This document shows, one piece after another, positions 1 through 7,943 of a stretch of DNA of 34,154 nucleotides. Below the pieces are notes generated by a model. It made no database searches and was not told the origin of the DNA. It was given only the letters and a program-made list of their open reading frames with translations. The DNA comes from JAZFYD01 sp036443405 (GTDB lineage Bacteria > Planctomycetota > PLA2). Location of the stretch: the NCBI GenBank assembly GCA_036443405.1, contig JAZFYD010000211.1, positions 1 through 34,154 on the forward strand, given 5' to 3'. A program made the translations under genes and the position numbers. Position 1 is the stretch's first letter; every line of letters begins with the position of its first letter.

Positions 1-1
1 G

Positions 2-1561
2 GGTGGTCGGAAGGCCGGCGCCACCGCGGTCGTGGTGGGCGTCGCGCCGACGCCGGCGGTCGCGCTGAATCACGTCTGGCGCGGCACGGGCGCCGGTTTG
101 ATGGTGACGGCGAGCCACAACTTCCGCGACCAGAACGGCCTGAAGATCTTTCGCGGGACGGTTCCGCTCAAGCTCTTCCCGGATGACGATCGCGCGCTGA
201 CGGATCGTGTGCTCGCGCTCGATTATGCAGCCGACGTCGCGCCGCTCGACCTCAAGGGCGCCGAGATCGCAGCGCGAGATGAGGCGATGGACGTGTTCTC
301 CCGCTTCCATCTCGACCCGCGCAACAGTTGGCTGCCGCCCGGCGAGACGACGGGGGAGTTTCCGCTGGTCGTCGATGCAGCGAACGGCGCGATGTCGGGT
401 ATCGCGGCGGAAGTGCTGCGCGCGCTGCACGGCGGGGAGGTGACCGAAGTCAACGCGGACGTGGCAAGCGGCGACGTCAATCGCGACAGCGGCGTCGCCG
501 ATCTCGAAGGGGTCGTGGAGATCAAGCGCGACGATGAGCGGTTCAAACGCCACCGTGCGGTGATCGAGTTGTTTCTGCGCGGTGGTTGCGCGGCCGTTTT
601 CGATGGCGACGGCGACCGTTTCTACCGTTTGGATCACGATGCCGAGTCGGACACTATTCATGTGTTGAGCGGTGACGAGACCGCCGTGCACCAGGCGGCG
701 CACCTCGCTCCGCCGCGTCCGGGCACGCTCTACATCAACACCGTCGAGAGCGACCTCAACGCGGCGCGCGCTGCGGCCGATCTCGGGTACACGCCGCTGC
801 TCACCGGCGTCGGCGACAAGTGGGTGTTGCAACAGGCGGCGTCCGATCCCGCGAACTACGGCATCGGGAGCGAGGAGACGGGCCACAACATCTCGCGCGG
901 GATGATGACGACGAAGGCCGGCGACGAGTGCGAGGTCTTTCTGGGCAACGGGCTTAAGAGTGCGATCAACACGTTTGTCGCGACGCGCGGCAAGTCGGCG
1001 GAGGACATTCGCCGTCCGTTTACGCCCGGGTTCAAACGGACGTTCTATGTCTACTACACGAACAAACAGCTGCTGGCGCCGTTGAGCGAGGTCTTCACCG
1101 GACTCGAGGCGCTCCTGCGCGAGACGTGCACGCTCGGCCCCGTCGAGTTGCGGCTGCGGCCGGAGGAGCCTGACATGCTCTATCTCGCCGTGTTGGACGC
1201 GGACGGCGGCCAGCGCGCCGGTGTGTTCGCGCGTAATTCCGGCACCGAGGAGAAGACCGGCATCAACGTGCGCGGGCGGATCGAGGACGCCGCCGCCCTC
1301 ACCGCGATCGGCGAGGCCGCGTGGGGTTATCTTGCGGTGCACATGAAGGACCGCGAGCACGCGATGACCAAGGCCGAACTTGCGGTGTTGCAAGCGACGG
1401 GCGATGGCCCGCGCGCGGCGGACGATCTCCCGGTGCCCGAGGGCGTGAATCGCGAGCGGCTTTTGTTGGAGTTGAGCACGAAGGAAAAGGTTCTGGCCGC
1501 GACGGCCGATGGTTATGAGCGGACAGCCATGGGGGACACGATGCTCGAGGCGCTTTCATGA
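2..1561 (+). CDS. alpha-D-phosphohexomutase (phosphoglucomutase/phosphomannomutase family), 5'-truncated by the window edge
   Basis: Enzymes of this family move a phosphate between C6 and C1 of a hexose phosphate through a phosphoserine in the cytoplasm. The frame is already open at base 2, so the true start lies upstream; GTG at 32 is only the first possible start inside the window. Family landmarks appear in order: the active-serine loop TASHN (Ser codon 113-115), the metal-binding loop DGDGDR (602-619), the sugar-recognition loop GSEETGH (866-886), and the C-terminal phosphate-binding loop RNSGTEE near 1229-1249. About 90 residues follow that last loop, a longer tail than usual. The stop overlaps the next start as ATGA (1558-1561), so the two products are probably co-translated. 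The EETGH loop fits the glucose/mannose-type mutases better than GlmM, but the substrate cannot be fixed from sequence alone. Confidence 0.93.
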   Translation, partial: GGRKAGATAVVVGVAPTPAVALNHVWRGTGAGLMVTASHNFRDQNGLKIFRGTVPLKLFPDDDRALTDRVLALDYAADVAPLDLKGAEIAARDEAMDVFSRFHLDPRNSWLPPGETTGEFPLVVDAANGAMSGIAAEVLRALHGGEVTEVNADVASGDVNRDSGVADLEGVVEIKRDDERFKRHRAVIELFLRGGCAAVFDGDGDRFYRLDHDAESDTIHVLSGDETAVHQAAHLAPPRPGTLYINTVESDLNAARAAADLGYTPLLTGVGDKWVLQQAASDPANYGIGSEETGHNISRGMMTTKAGDECEVFLGNGLKSAINTFVATRGKSAEDIRRPFTPGFKRTFYVYYTNKQLLAPLSEVFTGLEALLRETCTLGPVELRLRPEEPDMLYLAVLDADGGQRAGVFARNSGTEEKTGINVRGRIEDAAALTAIGEAAWGYLAVHMKDREHAMTKAELAVLQATGDGPRAADDLPVPEGVNRERLLLELSTKEKVLAATADGYERTAMGDTMLEALS

Positions 1562-2241
1562 ACCTGGCACCGGCGGACTTCTTCGATCTCGACGGTTTTG
1601 CGCACGCGGCGCTGTTCGACGGCTGCGAGCACGTTTGGGACGCGCTGCCGAAGATTCCGGAGTACGTGCGCGCGCATGTGCGTCCGGACGTTCGCCTCGG
1701 CACGATTGAGGACGGCGTGTTCATCACCGGCGACGTCGAGATCGGCGAAGGAACGATCGTGCGTTCCGGCGCGTACATCCAGGGCCCGACGATCATCGGC
1801 CGCGACTGCGAGGTGCGCCCCAACGCCTACATCCGCGGCGACACGCTGATCGGCGACCGCTGCATCGTGGGCAACGCGACCGAGTTGAAGAACACCGTGT
1901 TCTTGGATGGCGCGATGGCGCCGCACTACAACTACTGCGGCGATTCCATCCTCGGCTGCGATTCGAACCTCGGCGCGGGCACGAAGCTCTCCAACTGGAA
2001 GATCGCGGCCGACAAGACGATCCGCTTGCTGGTCGACGGCAACTCCGTCGATACCGGCCTCAAAAAGTTCGGCGCGATCCTCGGCGATCGCGCCGCGACG
2101 GGCTGCAACTCCGTGCTGAATCCCGGCACGGTGCTGGGTCCGGATGTGTTGGTCTACGCCTGCGCCACGGTCCGCGGGTACGTTCCGCCGAAGACGATCG
2201 TGAAGCTGCGGCAGACTTTGGAGTTCGACGGGTTGCGTTAG
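1558..2241 (+). CDS. left-handed beta-helix (hexapeptide repeat) acetyltransferase-like protein, related to the GlmU C-terminal domain
   Basis: This 227-residue protein has hexapeptide repeats from about residue 50 to 200 (for example IEDGVFITGDVEIGEGTIV and IIGRDCEVRPNAYI), which fold as a left-handed beta-helix. The stretch APHYNYCGDSILGCDSNLG matches the active-site region of the acetyltransferase half of GlmU, including the catalytic-type histidine followed by a Y-x-G-D motif. It has no nucleotidyltransferase domain, so it is a stand-alone acyltransferase-like module. It starts inside the mutase stop (ATGA), suggesting a two-step sugar-phosphate route (mutase, then N-acetylation or another modification at the sugar-1-phosphate stage). 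The pathway is inferred; the fold is secure. Confidence 0.85.
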   Translation: MNLAPADFFDLDGFAHAALFDGCEHVWDALPKIPEYVRAHVRPDVRLGTIEDGVFITGDVEIGEGTIVRSGAYIQGPTIIGRDCEVRPNAYIRGDTLIGDRCIVGNATELKNTVFLDGAMAPHYNYCGDSILGCDSNLGAGTKLSNWKIAADKTIRLLVDGNSVDTGLKKFGAILGDRAATGCNSVLNPGTVLGPDVLVYACATVRGYVPPKTIVKLRQTLEFDGLR

Positions 2242-2244
2242 AGC

Positions 2245-2279
2245 CCTCGGCCTTGGCCCTGGCCTCATGCGTCGTTCCC
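2245..2279 (+). repeat. dispersed 35-bp repeat, copy A
   Basis: This copy carries the core GGCCTCATGCGTCG preceded by CCTCGGCCTTGG. It matches the copy at 8857-8891 at about 31 of 35 positions and lies just after the stop of the beta-helix gene. With copy B at 2386-2420 it forms a large imperfect inverted repeat filling the gap between two convergent genes. Confidence 0.7.
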
Positions 2280-2385
2280 CTCCACTTGGTCCCCGAGCCG
2301 CTTCCTCCAGCTCTCGGCCCCCGGCCACTTCCCCCTCATGTGGTTTGCGGGGTTGAGGTAGTGGACTTGTGGACCGAGGGTGGTG

Positions 2386-2420
2386 GGGCTCAACGCATGA
2401 GGCCAAGGCCGAGGCCGAGG
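2386..2420 (-). repeat. dispersed 35-bp repeat, copy B (inverted)
   Basis: Read on the minus strand, this copy is identical to the copy at 8857-8891 at 34 of 35 positions; both contain GGCCTTGGCCTCATGCGT. It ends one base before the SDR stop codon. Its inverted position relative to copy A would let a read-through transcript fold into a long stem between the convergent genes, so it may act as a bidirectional terminator. No T-tract is present. Confidence 0.75.
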
Positions 2421-2421
2421 T

Positions 2422-3123
2422 CTAGAACGGGTTCGTAGCAAACACCGAGAACTCCGGAACGAACCCGCGGTCGTCCATTTTCAGGGCGCCGATGATCGGG
2501 GCCGCGATTTCCTCGGCTCGCAGTTTCTTCGGGGACGCCTGCTGGTCGTAACCCGCGCTCTTCGCGAACGACGTCACGACCTCGCTCGGGTTCACGAGCA
2601 TGACGCGCACGTTGTGGCGGCGCAGTTCGTCGCGCCAGCATTCGGTCATGCCCTTCAGCGCGAATTTCGACGACGCATACGCGGTGCCGCCCTGGGATCC
2701 CTTGGTGCCGGAGGTCGAGGAGATGTTGATGAGGTGGCCGGAGTCCTGCTTGATGAACTGCTTGGCCGCCTCGCGGGCCATCAGGAACGCGCCGAACACG
2801 TTGGTGCGATAGACCGCCTCGATGTCCGCGAGGTCAGTTTCCACAAGAGGCGCGAAACGGCCAAACCCGGCGTTGTTGACCAGGATGTCGATCCGCCCGT
2901 GTTTTTCGACAAAGCTCTTCACCATGCCGACGGCTTCCGCCTCCACACCGACATCGCCCTGCAGCGCATCCGCGCCGATCTCTTCAGCGGCCGCGCGCAA
3001 GACATCCTCGCGCCGCCCATTGATCGCAACGATGCATCCCTCCGCGATCAGCCCTTGTGCGATCGCCTTGCCGATTCCATCGCTACCGCCGGTGATGAGT
3101 GCTTTTGCGCCTTTGAGATTCAT
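2422..3123 (-). CDS. short-chain dehydrogenase/reductase (SDR), FabG-like
   Basis: This 233-residue classical SDR is an NAD(P)-dependent oxidoreductase of alcohols or ketones in the cytoplasm. It has the nucleotide-binding TGGSDGIG motif (residues 11-18), NNAG (83-86), and the catalytic Ser136, Tyr149 and Lys153 in YASSK. The length is normal for the family. The ATG at 3121-3123 is preceded by AAAGGAG about 8 nt upstream, which supports this start. It stands alone: it converges on the beta-helix gene, and the gene upstream on the same strand ends 331 bp away. The substrate is not predictable; annotation as 3-oxoacyl-ACP reductase would be an over-call. Confidence 0.92.
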   Translation of the reverse strand: MNLKGAKALITGGSDGIGKAIAQGLIAEGCIVAINGRREDVLRAAAEEIGADALQGDVGVEAEAVGMVKSFVEKHGRIDILVNNAGFGRFAPLVETDLADIEAVYRTNVFGAFLMAREAAKQFIKQDSGHLINISSTSGTKGSQGGTAYASSKFALKGMTECWRDELRRHNVRVMLVNPSEVVTSFAKSAGYDQQASPKKLRAEEIAAPIIGALKMDDRGFVPEFSVFATNPF

Positions 3124-3454
3124 TGGGGGCTCCTTTGAGGGGAGTTTAAACCTCGACCCTTGAACTTGCCCTTGTCCTTGGCCCTTTGCACTCGACCCTT
3201 TTCCTACTCCCTTCGCCCTTCCTCTTTTGGGAAAGGACCTAGGGAACAGGAAAAGGGCAAAGGGATCAGGGTCCAGGGCAAGGGCAAGGAAAAGGGGTCT
3301 TCCGCCACGGCGGAAAAAAACGAACCCGATGCCGGACAGTCCGCGCCGCGGGCGTCAACGCAGGGGCATGACAGCCGTACCGGGTTCGCAGCCCTAGTAA
3401 CGCAGCGCGAAGTCACGCGCGCGTGTTGGCCTTGCCACCGTTTTGTCAGCGGTG
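3124..3454. repeat. 331-bp gene-free stretch with a large imperfect inverted repeat
   Basis: There is no credible gene here. From about 3151 to 3235 the plus strand is strongly pyrimidine-biased and built from words such as CTTGCCCTTG, CCTTGGCCC and CCCTTTTCCT. From about 3228 to 3298 the words reappear as reverse complements (AGGAAAAGGG, CAAGGGCAAGG), so the segment can fold into a long imperfect hairpin. A short perfect stem (TTCCGC-CACG-GCGGAA) and an A7 run follow at about 3300-3320. The AAAGGAG ribosome-binding site of the SDR lies at its left end. The copy-like word structure resembles the 35-bp repeats nearby, but I could not align the two convincingly. Confidence 0.6.
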
Positions 3455-5722
3455 TCAACGCAGCGGAGAAATCGGATCGAGGCGAAACTCGATTTCGACC
3501 TCACCCGGCTTGTCGAACGTGAGCGTCTTCCGCGCCGGGGAGAAGTCCGGGTGCTCGACGCTCGCGGTGAAACTTCCGCCTGGAAGTCGCGACCAGATCA
3601 CGCGCCCCTTGTGATCGGTCAGGCCCTCGTAGCCGACGCGAGTGATATTCGGCGCTCCCGCATTGAGTTCCGTCCGCTCGGGGTTGGTCGGCCGGCCGGC
3701 GAGATCGAACACGCTCACGCGCGCACCGGCGATGGCGCGACCATCTTTCGTCCGCACGAGGATCGTCGGCCGCGCGCCCGGCACGATCCGGTAGACCTGT
3801 TCGGATTCGGCTGCAGCAAACGCGAAGAGCCCGAGCGGCTGCCGGCCCTTCAGAATTTCGATGCCGAGCGGCCAACCCGGAAGGTCGGGGAACTTCTCGA
3901 TCGTCGCGCGCCCGTCGGCGCCGGTCTGGGTTTGCGCGTAGGCACGCTCGGCGCCGTCCCGGCGCACGATGCGGACTTTGAGCCCCGCGCGCGGTGCGCC
4001 GTCCGCGCCGAGCACGCGGATCTTCACGTCTTTTTGCGGGCCTTCGCCGGAGAGCGCGACGTCGTCCCCCGCGACGGCGGCGGGCTTGGAGACAAATCCG
4101 TACCCGACCGCGACGAGACGCCAGCCGGAGTCGCTGGGGTCGAGGGATATCTTCGGGTCGTGCGCGAAGTAACCGACGTCCTCCCAACCGCTCGTGCCGT
4201 CCAACTCCTGTTTCAGGAGTGTGTAGGGCTTACTGCCGTCGAACTTCACCGAGTGCGTGGTCGGGCTCTTTCGCCGCAGTGGCAGCCCGAGCGGCCGCAC
4301 GTGCAGCGCGTGCTCGAGGGTCAGGCCCGCTTCGGTGACCGTCACGGTCTGCCAGCGCGAGCGGCCCTGGTTTCCGGCGCGCGCCTGCACCTCGATCGCC
4401 CGACCGATCGGCACCTCGAGTTCGAACGCGCCGGTTTCGTCGGTAAGCGCGCCGCCGCCCATCGCGCGACCGCCTTGCACGGGTTGTTCGTAGACGATGC
4501 GCGCGGGGATGCCCGGCTTGGCGCCCGCGACGCGGCCCTTCAGCGCTGCAAACGCCGTCGGGCGGCTGGGCAGCTCGAGTTTGCCGAGCGGGCGGATGCC
4601 CGGTCTGCCCGCCGCTTGGACCTCGGCATACGTGTCGAGATGCCCGGGTCGCGATACGGTCAAGAGCACCGCTTCGTTTCGGTCAACGTGATCGAAGAGC
4701 ACGCGACCGCGATCGTCCGTCGTCACACCGCCGCGGCCCGCGAGCGCGGCCAGCGCGCCCGCGATCGGGCGGCCGTTTTCATCCACGATGAAATACTCCG
4801 GTTGCGAGCCTGCCCGCGCGAACAGATCCAATCGGTAACGTCGGCCGGCACGGATCGAAAGGCTGAACACCGCGTGCTGCACCTCGACGTGGCCGCGCGC
4901 ACGAGCGACGACGATCGCGCCCGAGTTGGCTTCGATGGGCGGAAATCCGCGGTACTCATAACGCCCGTCTTTGTCTGTGGTCACCTCGCGCTCGGGCCAC
5001 GCGGAGACGTGCAAGCGCGCGCCGGCGAGAGGTTGGCCCGTTTCCGCGTCTCGCAATTCGCCGTAGAGGGTCGCGCCCGCGGTGAGGAACAACTTCACCG
5101 GCTTGCTTTCCTTCGGGTCCGCGTCCGCCTCTGCGAATGAAGGCGCGAGTTCGGCCGAGCACGCGCCGAGCACGACGGGCCCGTACGGCACGCCGACGAA
5201 CTCGAACGAGCCGTCCGGTTTGGTGCGCACCAGATCCAGCAGCGCGATGTGCCCGGCAGACAAATCGACGCGCACATTGCCGAGACCGCGACCGCTCGCA
5301 TCGACAACGCGTCCGGTCACGCGGCAGGGATCGCTATCGAGACGGACCTCGAGCGGTTTGTGCCCGGCCAGCGCCTCGAAGACCTCGCCGCGTCCCCAGG
5401 CGTGCCCCGGCGCGTGCGCGAGAACCTCCGCATCCTGCAAGCGCGGCCCCCCGGCCAGCCAGAATCCGCCATCGGGCCCCGAGACCGCCTCCGCGAGAAT
5501 CGCGCGCGGAACACCGAGATCCATCGCATTGGTCCGGATCTGCGCAATGATCCGAGCCCCGGCAACCGGGTCGCCCTGCGCACTTTTGACGACCCCCTCG
5601 ACGGCGACCAGCCGTTCGTCCGTCGGCGGATCACTCGTGACCTCGGGCTCGGGCTCGGCCCGCCACCAAACACCAAGCGCGGCCCCGGCAGCAATGGCGA
5701 GGAGAAGAGCGAGATAACGCAT
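3455..5722 (-). CDS. secreted or membrane-anchored protein with repeated carboxypeptidase-regulatory-like (beta-sandwich) domains
   Basis: The 755-residue product begins with a hydrophobic segment (MRYLALLLAIAAGAALGVWW), a signal peptide or signal anchor. The rest is about seven repeats of a beta-sandwich unit recognisable by phrases such as GxVxDxxGxPxxGAxV followed by TDxxGxYxFxxxP, for example VTGRVVDASGRGLGNVRV, TTDKDGRYEYRGFPP and TDHKGRVIWSRLPGG. These CarboxypepD_reg/CnaB-like units normally act in adhesion or carbohydrate binding outside the cytoplasm. No catalytic domain is visible. I chose the ATG at 5720-5722 because the hydrophobic leader starts there; 44 upstream in-frame residues are not signal-like. 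No clear Shine-Dalgarno sequence precedes it. It stands alone on its strand. Confidence 0.85.
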   Translation of the reverse strand: MRYLALLLAIAAGAALGVWWRAEPEPEVTSDPPTDERLVAVEGVVKSAQGDPVAGARIIAQIRTNAMDLGVPRAILAEAVSGPDGGFWLAGGPRLQDAEVLAHAPGHAWGRGEVFEALAGHKPLEVRLDSDPCRVTGRVVDASGRGLGNVRVDLSAGHIALLDLVRTKPDGSFEFVGVPYGPVVLGACSAELAPSFAEADADPKESKPVKLFLTAGATLYGELRDAETGQPLAGARLHVSAWPEREVTTDKDGRYEYRGFPPIEANSGAIVVARARGHVEVQHAVFSLSIRAGRRYRLDLFARAGSQPEYFIVDENGRPIAGALAALAGRGGVTTDDRGRVLFDHVDRNEAVLLTVSRPGHLDTYAEVQAAGRPGIRPLGKLELPSRPTAFAALKGRVAGAKPGIPARIVYEQPVQGGRAMGGGALTDETGAFELEVPIGRAIEVQARAGNQGRSRWQTVTVTEAGLTLEHALHVRPLGLPLRRKSPTTHSVKFDGSKPYTLLKQELDGTSGWEDVGYFAHDPKISLDPSDSGWRLVAVGYGFVSKPAAVAGDDVALSGEGPQKDVKIRVLGADGAPRAGLKVRIVRRDGAERAYAQTQTGADGRATIEKFPDLPGWPLGIEILKGRQPLGLFAFAAAESEQVYRIVPGARPTILVRTKDGRAIAGARVSVFDLAGRPTNPERTELNAGAPNITRVGYEGLTDHKGRVIWSRLPGGSFTASVEHPDFSPARKTLTFDKPGEVEIEFRLDPISPLR

Positions 5723-5926
5723 GGGGAACTGCGCATCGTACAAGCGTCCGCACGCGCAACAACGGCCACGCGCGATCGGTGCCTGGTAAGCGGAGGAGCG
5801 GCGCACCGAAGCGCACGGGGAGTAGACCGACGCGCCACCTGGCACCTTGCGCAACCAGCGCGTACGAAGTCCCGCGGGACGACTTTCCGAAACCGCTGCG
5901 GCGTGCGCCTAGAGGGAGCCTGCGGC

Positions 5927-7036
5927 TCAGCCCAGAAGATCCCGGCCGATGATGATCCGCTGGATGTGCGACGTGCCCTCGTAGATCTCGAGGCCCTTGA
6001 TGTCGCGGTAGTGGCGCTCCGCGTTGAACATCGCGTTGTTGTATCCACGCGCGCCTAACAAAACGACGGCTTTGCCCGCGGCTCTCGCGGCGGCTTCGGT
6101 GCAGTAGAGCTTGGCCATCGACGTCAAGCGGCGCGCGTCGTCGGCGTCCCCGTCCTGGGCTCGCGCTGCGTGGCGGCATAACTGACGGCCGGCTTCGAGT
6201 TCGGTCGCCATGTCCGCGAGGTCGGCTTGGATCAACTGGAAATCGCCGATGCGTCGGCCGAACTGCTTGCGCGTTCTAGCGAACTCGACGCACTCCTCGA
6301 GACACGCCATGTGCACGCCGACCGCACCCGAGGCAACACCCAGACGGCCGTGATCCAGCGCGCTCATCGCGATCTCGAAACCCCGGCCCGGTTCGCCGAG
6401 CACCTCACCCGGTGTTTTGTCGAACCGCAATCGCGCGTGCACCGAACCGCGATGCCCGAGTTCGGGGTCCTCCATTCGCTCGGCGCCGAGGTCTGTCACG
6501 AGGAAGGCGGTCAGGCCCTTGTGCCGGTCCTCCGCTGTGCGCGCGAACACGATTCCGACATCCGCGATGGTGCCGTTCGTGATCCACCACTTCTCGCCGG
6601 TGATGAGCGCGCGGTCGCCCTCCAGCGTCGCGGTGGTTTTCATGCCCGCGACATCCGATCCCGCTTCGGGCTCGGTCAGGCCATAGCAGCCGATCGACTC
6701 CATCGAACAAAGCCGCGGGATCCACGCGCGCTTTTGCTCCTCCGACCCCCAATCGAGAATGCACTGTGCGACGAGTCCGACCTGCACCGCGAGAAAACCG
6801 CGCGTGCTCGAGCAGACGCGCCCCGTCTCTTCATAGACCGTGAGGCTCTCGAGGTTGGTCTTTCCGCCGCCGCCGTACTCGGCCGGAATCGGCGCGCCGA
6901 CAAACCCGGCTTTCGCAAGCGCTTCAAGCGGCTCGCGCAGGAACACGCGCTCCTCGTCCGCGCGTTTGGCTCCCGGGCGCACGTGCCGTTCGACTGCGTC
7001 GCGAATGCTCCGGCGCCAATCGCTCAGGTCGCTCAC
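5927..7036 (-). CDS. acyl-CoA dehydrogenase
   Basis: This FAD enzyme oxidises an acyl-CoA to the 2,3-enoyl-CoA and passes electrons to ETF. The 369-residue length is typical. Signature one reads GLTEPEAGSDVAG, and the C-terminal signature IYEGTSHIQR contains the catalytic base Glu353. The FAD/ETF region RGYNNAMFNAERHYRD is intact. The start is a GTG at 7034-7036, nine bases after the stop of the crotonase gene, so the two form a small operon for consecutive dehydrogenation and hydration or isomerisation of a CoA ester. Chain-length or branched specificity cannot be read from the sequence. Confidence 0.95.
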   Translation of the reverse strand: MSDLSDWRRSIRDAVERHVRPGAKRADEERVFLREPLEALAKAGFVGAPIPAEYGGGGKTNLESLTVYEETGRVCSSTRGFLAVQVGLVAQCILDWGSEEQKRAWIPRLCSMESIGCYGLTEPEAGSDVAGMKTTATLEGDRALITGEKWWITNGTIADVGIVFARTAEDRHKGLTAFLVTDLGAERMEDPELGHRGSVHARLRFDKTPGEVLGEPGRGFEIAMSALDHGRLGVASGAVGVHMACLEECVEFARTRKQFGRRIGDFQLIQADLADMATELEAGRQLCRHAARAQDGDADDARRLTSMAKLYCTEAAARAAGKAVVLLGARGYNNAMFNAERHYRDIKGLEIYEGTSHIQRIIIGRDLLG

Positions 7037-7045
7037 GCTACGTCC

Positions 7046-7837
7046 CTACTCTCCCGTGAAGCGCGGCTCGCGCTTTTCCTTGAACGCTTCGTAGAACTCG
7101 CGGTGGTCCTTGCCCTGCAGCATCAGCGCCTGCGCCTGCGCCTCGGCCTCGATCGCAGTCACCATGTCCATGTGCAACTCGTTTTGCAGCATGCGCTTCG
7201 TGAGTCCGATCGCAAGCGTCGGCCCGTTGACCAGCTGGCGGGCCCACTCCATCGCGGCGTCGAGCACCTCCGCGTCCGGTACGACCTTGTTGGCGAGCCC
7301 GTAGCGCTCGGCAGTCGCGGCGTCGATCGTGTCGCCCAAAAGGAGCATCTCCGTTGCGCGCGATAGCCCCACGATCTTGGGCAGCAGGAACCCCGCCCCC
7401 ATGTCTGCGCCGGTCAGCCCGACCTTGGAGAACAGGAACGCAAATCGGGCCGATTCCGCGCAGACGCGCAGGTCGCACGCCAGCGAAATGACCGCGCCCG
7501 CGCCTGCCGCCAGTCCGTTGACCGCCGCGATCACGGGCTTGTCGATCAGCCGGATGCACTTGACGAGTTCACCGGTCATCCGCGTGAATTCCAGCACCCC
7601 TTTCATGTCCCGCCGGAACAGCTCCCCGATGATCTCGTGGACGTCGCCACCACTGCAGAAACCGCGGCCGCTCCCGGTGACGACGATCGCCTTAAAGCGA
7701 TTGTCTCGCCCACCGTCCCGGAAAAGCTCAACGAGATCGGCATATACGTCGAAAGTAAGAGAGTGGAGTGTCTTCGGACGATCGAAGGTCACGACACCGA
7801 TCTCGTCCTGGATTTCGAAGCGGAAGGACTCGCCCAT
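7046..7837 (-). CDS. enoyl-CoA hydratase/isomerase family (crotonase superfamily) protein
   Basis: This 263-residue crotonase-fold protein has an intact oxyanion-hole segment (GFCSGGD, residues 59-65) and the second loop GAGAVISLACD (112-122). By alignment to rat enoyl-CoA hydratase, the two catalytic glutamates (144 and 164) are not conserved. The first falls on Val116; the second lies in FLFSKVGLTGADMG, where no Glu is present. It therefore belongs to a crotonase branch whose reaction may not be simple hydration. I chose the ATG at 7835-7837, where family homology begins; a 36-residue upstream extension is not crotonase-like. It is followed nine bases later by the acyl-CoA dehydrogenase and is divergent from the GNAT gene. 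Confidence 0.88.
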   Translation of the reverse strand: MGESFRFEIQDEIGVVTFDRPKTLHSLTFDVYADLVELFRDGGRDNRFKAIVVTGSGRGFCSGGDVHEIIGELFRRDMKGVLEFTRMTGELVKCIRLIDKPVIAAVNGLAAGAGAVISLACDLRVCAESARFAFLFSKVGLTGADMGAGFLLPKIVGLSRATEMLLLGDTIDAATAERYGLANKVVPDAEVLDAAMEWARQLVNGPTLAIGLTKRMLQNELHMDMVTAIEAEAQAQALMLQGKDHREFYEAFKEKREPRFTGE

Positions 7838-7943
7838 GTCAGGTTTTGTACCCGATCGACCCGCAGCGCGCACGGCCCAGCAAGACCGTGAGATGCGGGA
7901 GCAACAGGCTAAGATGCCCGATCTAGAGGGGACAGACGGATCC

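Noticed and set aside
3320..3390. Possible tRNA-like fold (CGAACCCG and CGGGTTCG as inverted words)
   Set aside because: The words are too far apart for a T-arm, and no acceptor or anticodon arm can be formed. A tRNA-Sec would be welcome here, but the sequence does not support one.
3443..5140. Long open frame of 565 codons on the plus strand
   Set aside because: It is antisense to the secreted repeat protein, is Arg-rich with no recognisable motif, and results from the high GC content. The minus-strand protein has a signal peptide and clear domains.
5869..5880. Perfect 12-bp palindrome GTCCCGCGGGAC
   Set aside because: It lies in a 204-bp gap between two same-strand genes and could be an operator, but a single GC palindrome is expected by chance in DNA of this composition.
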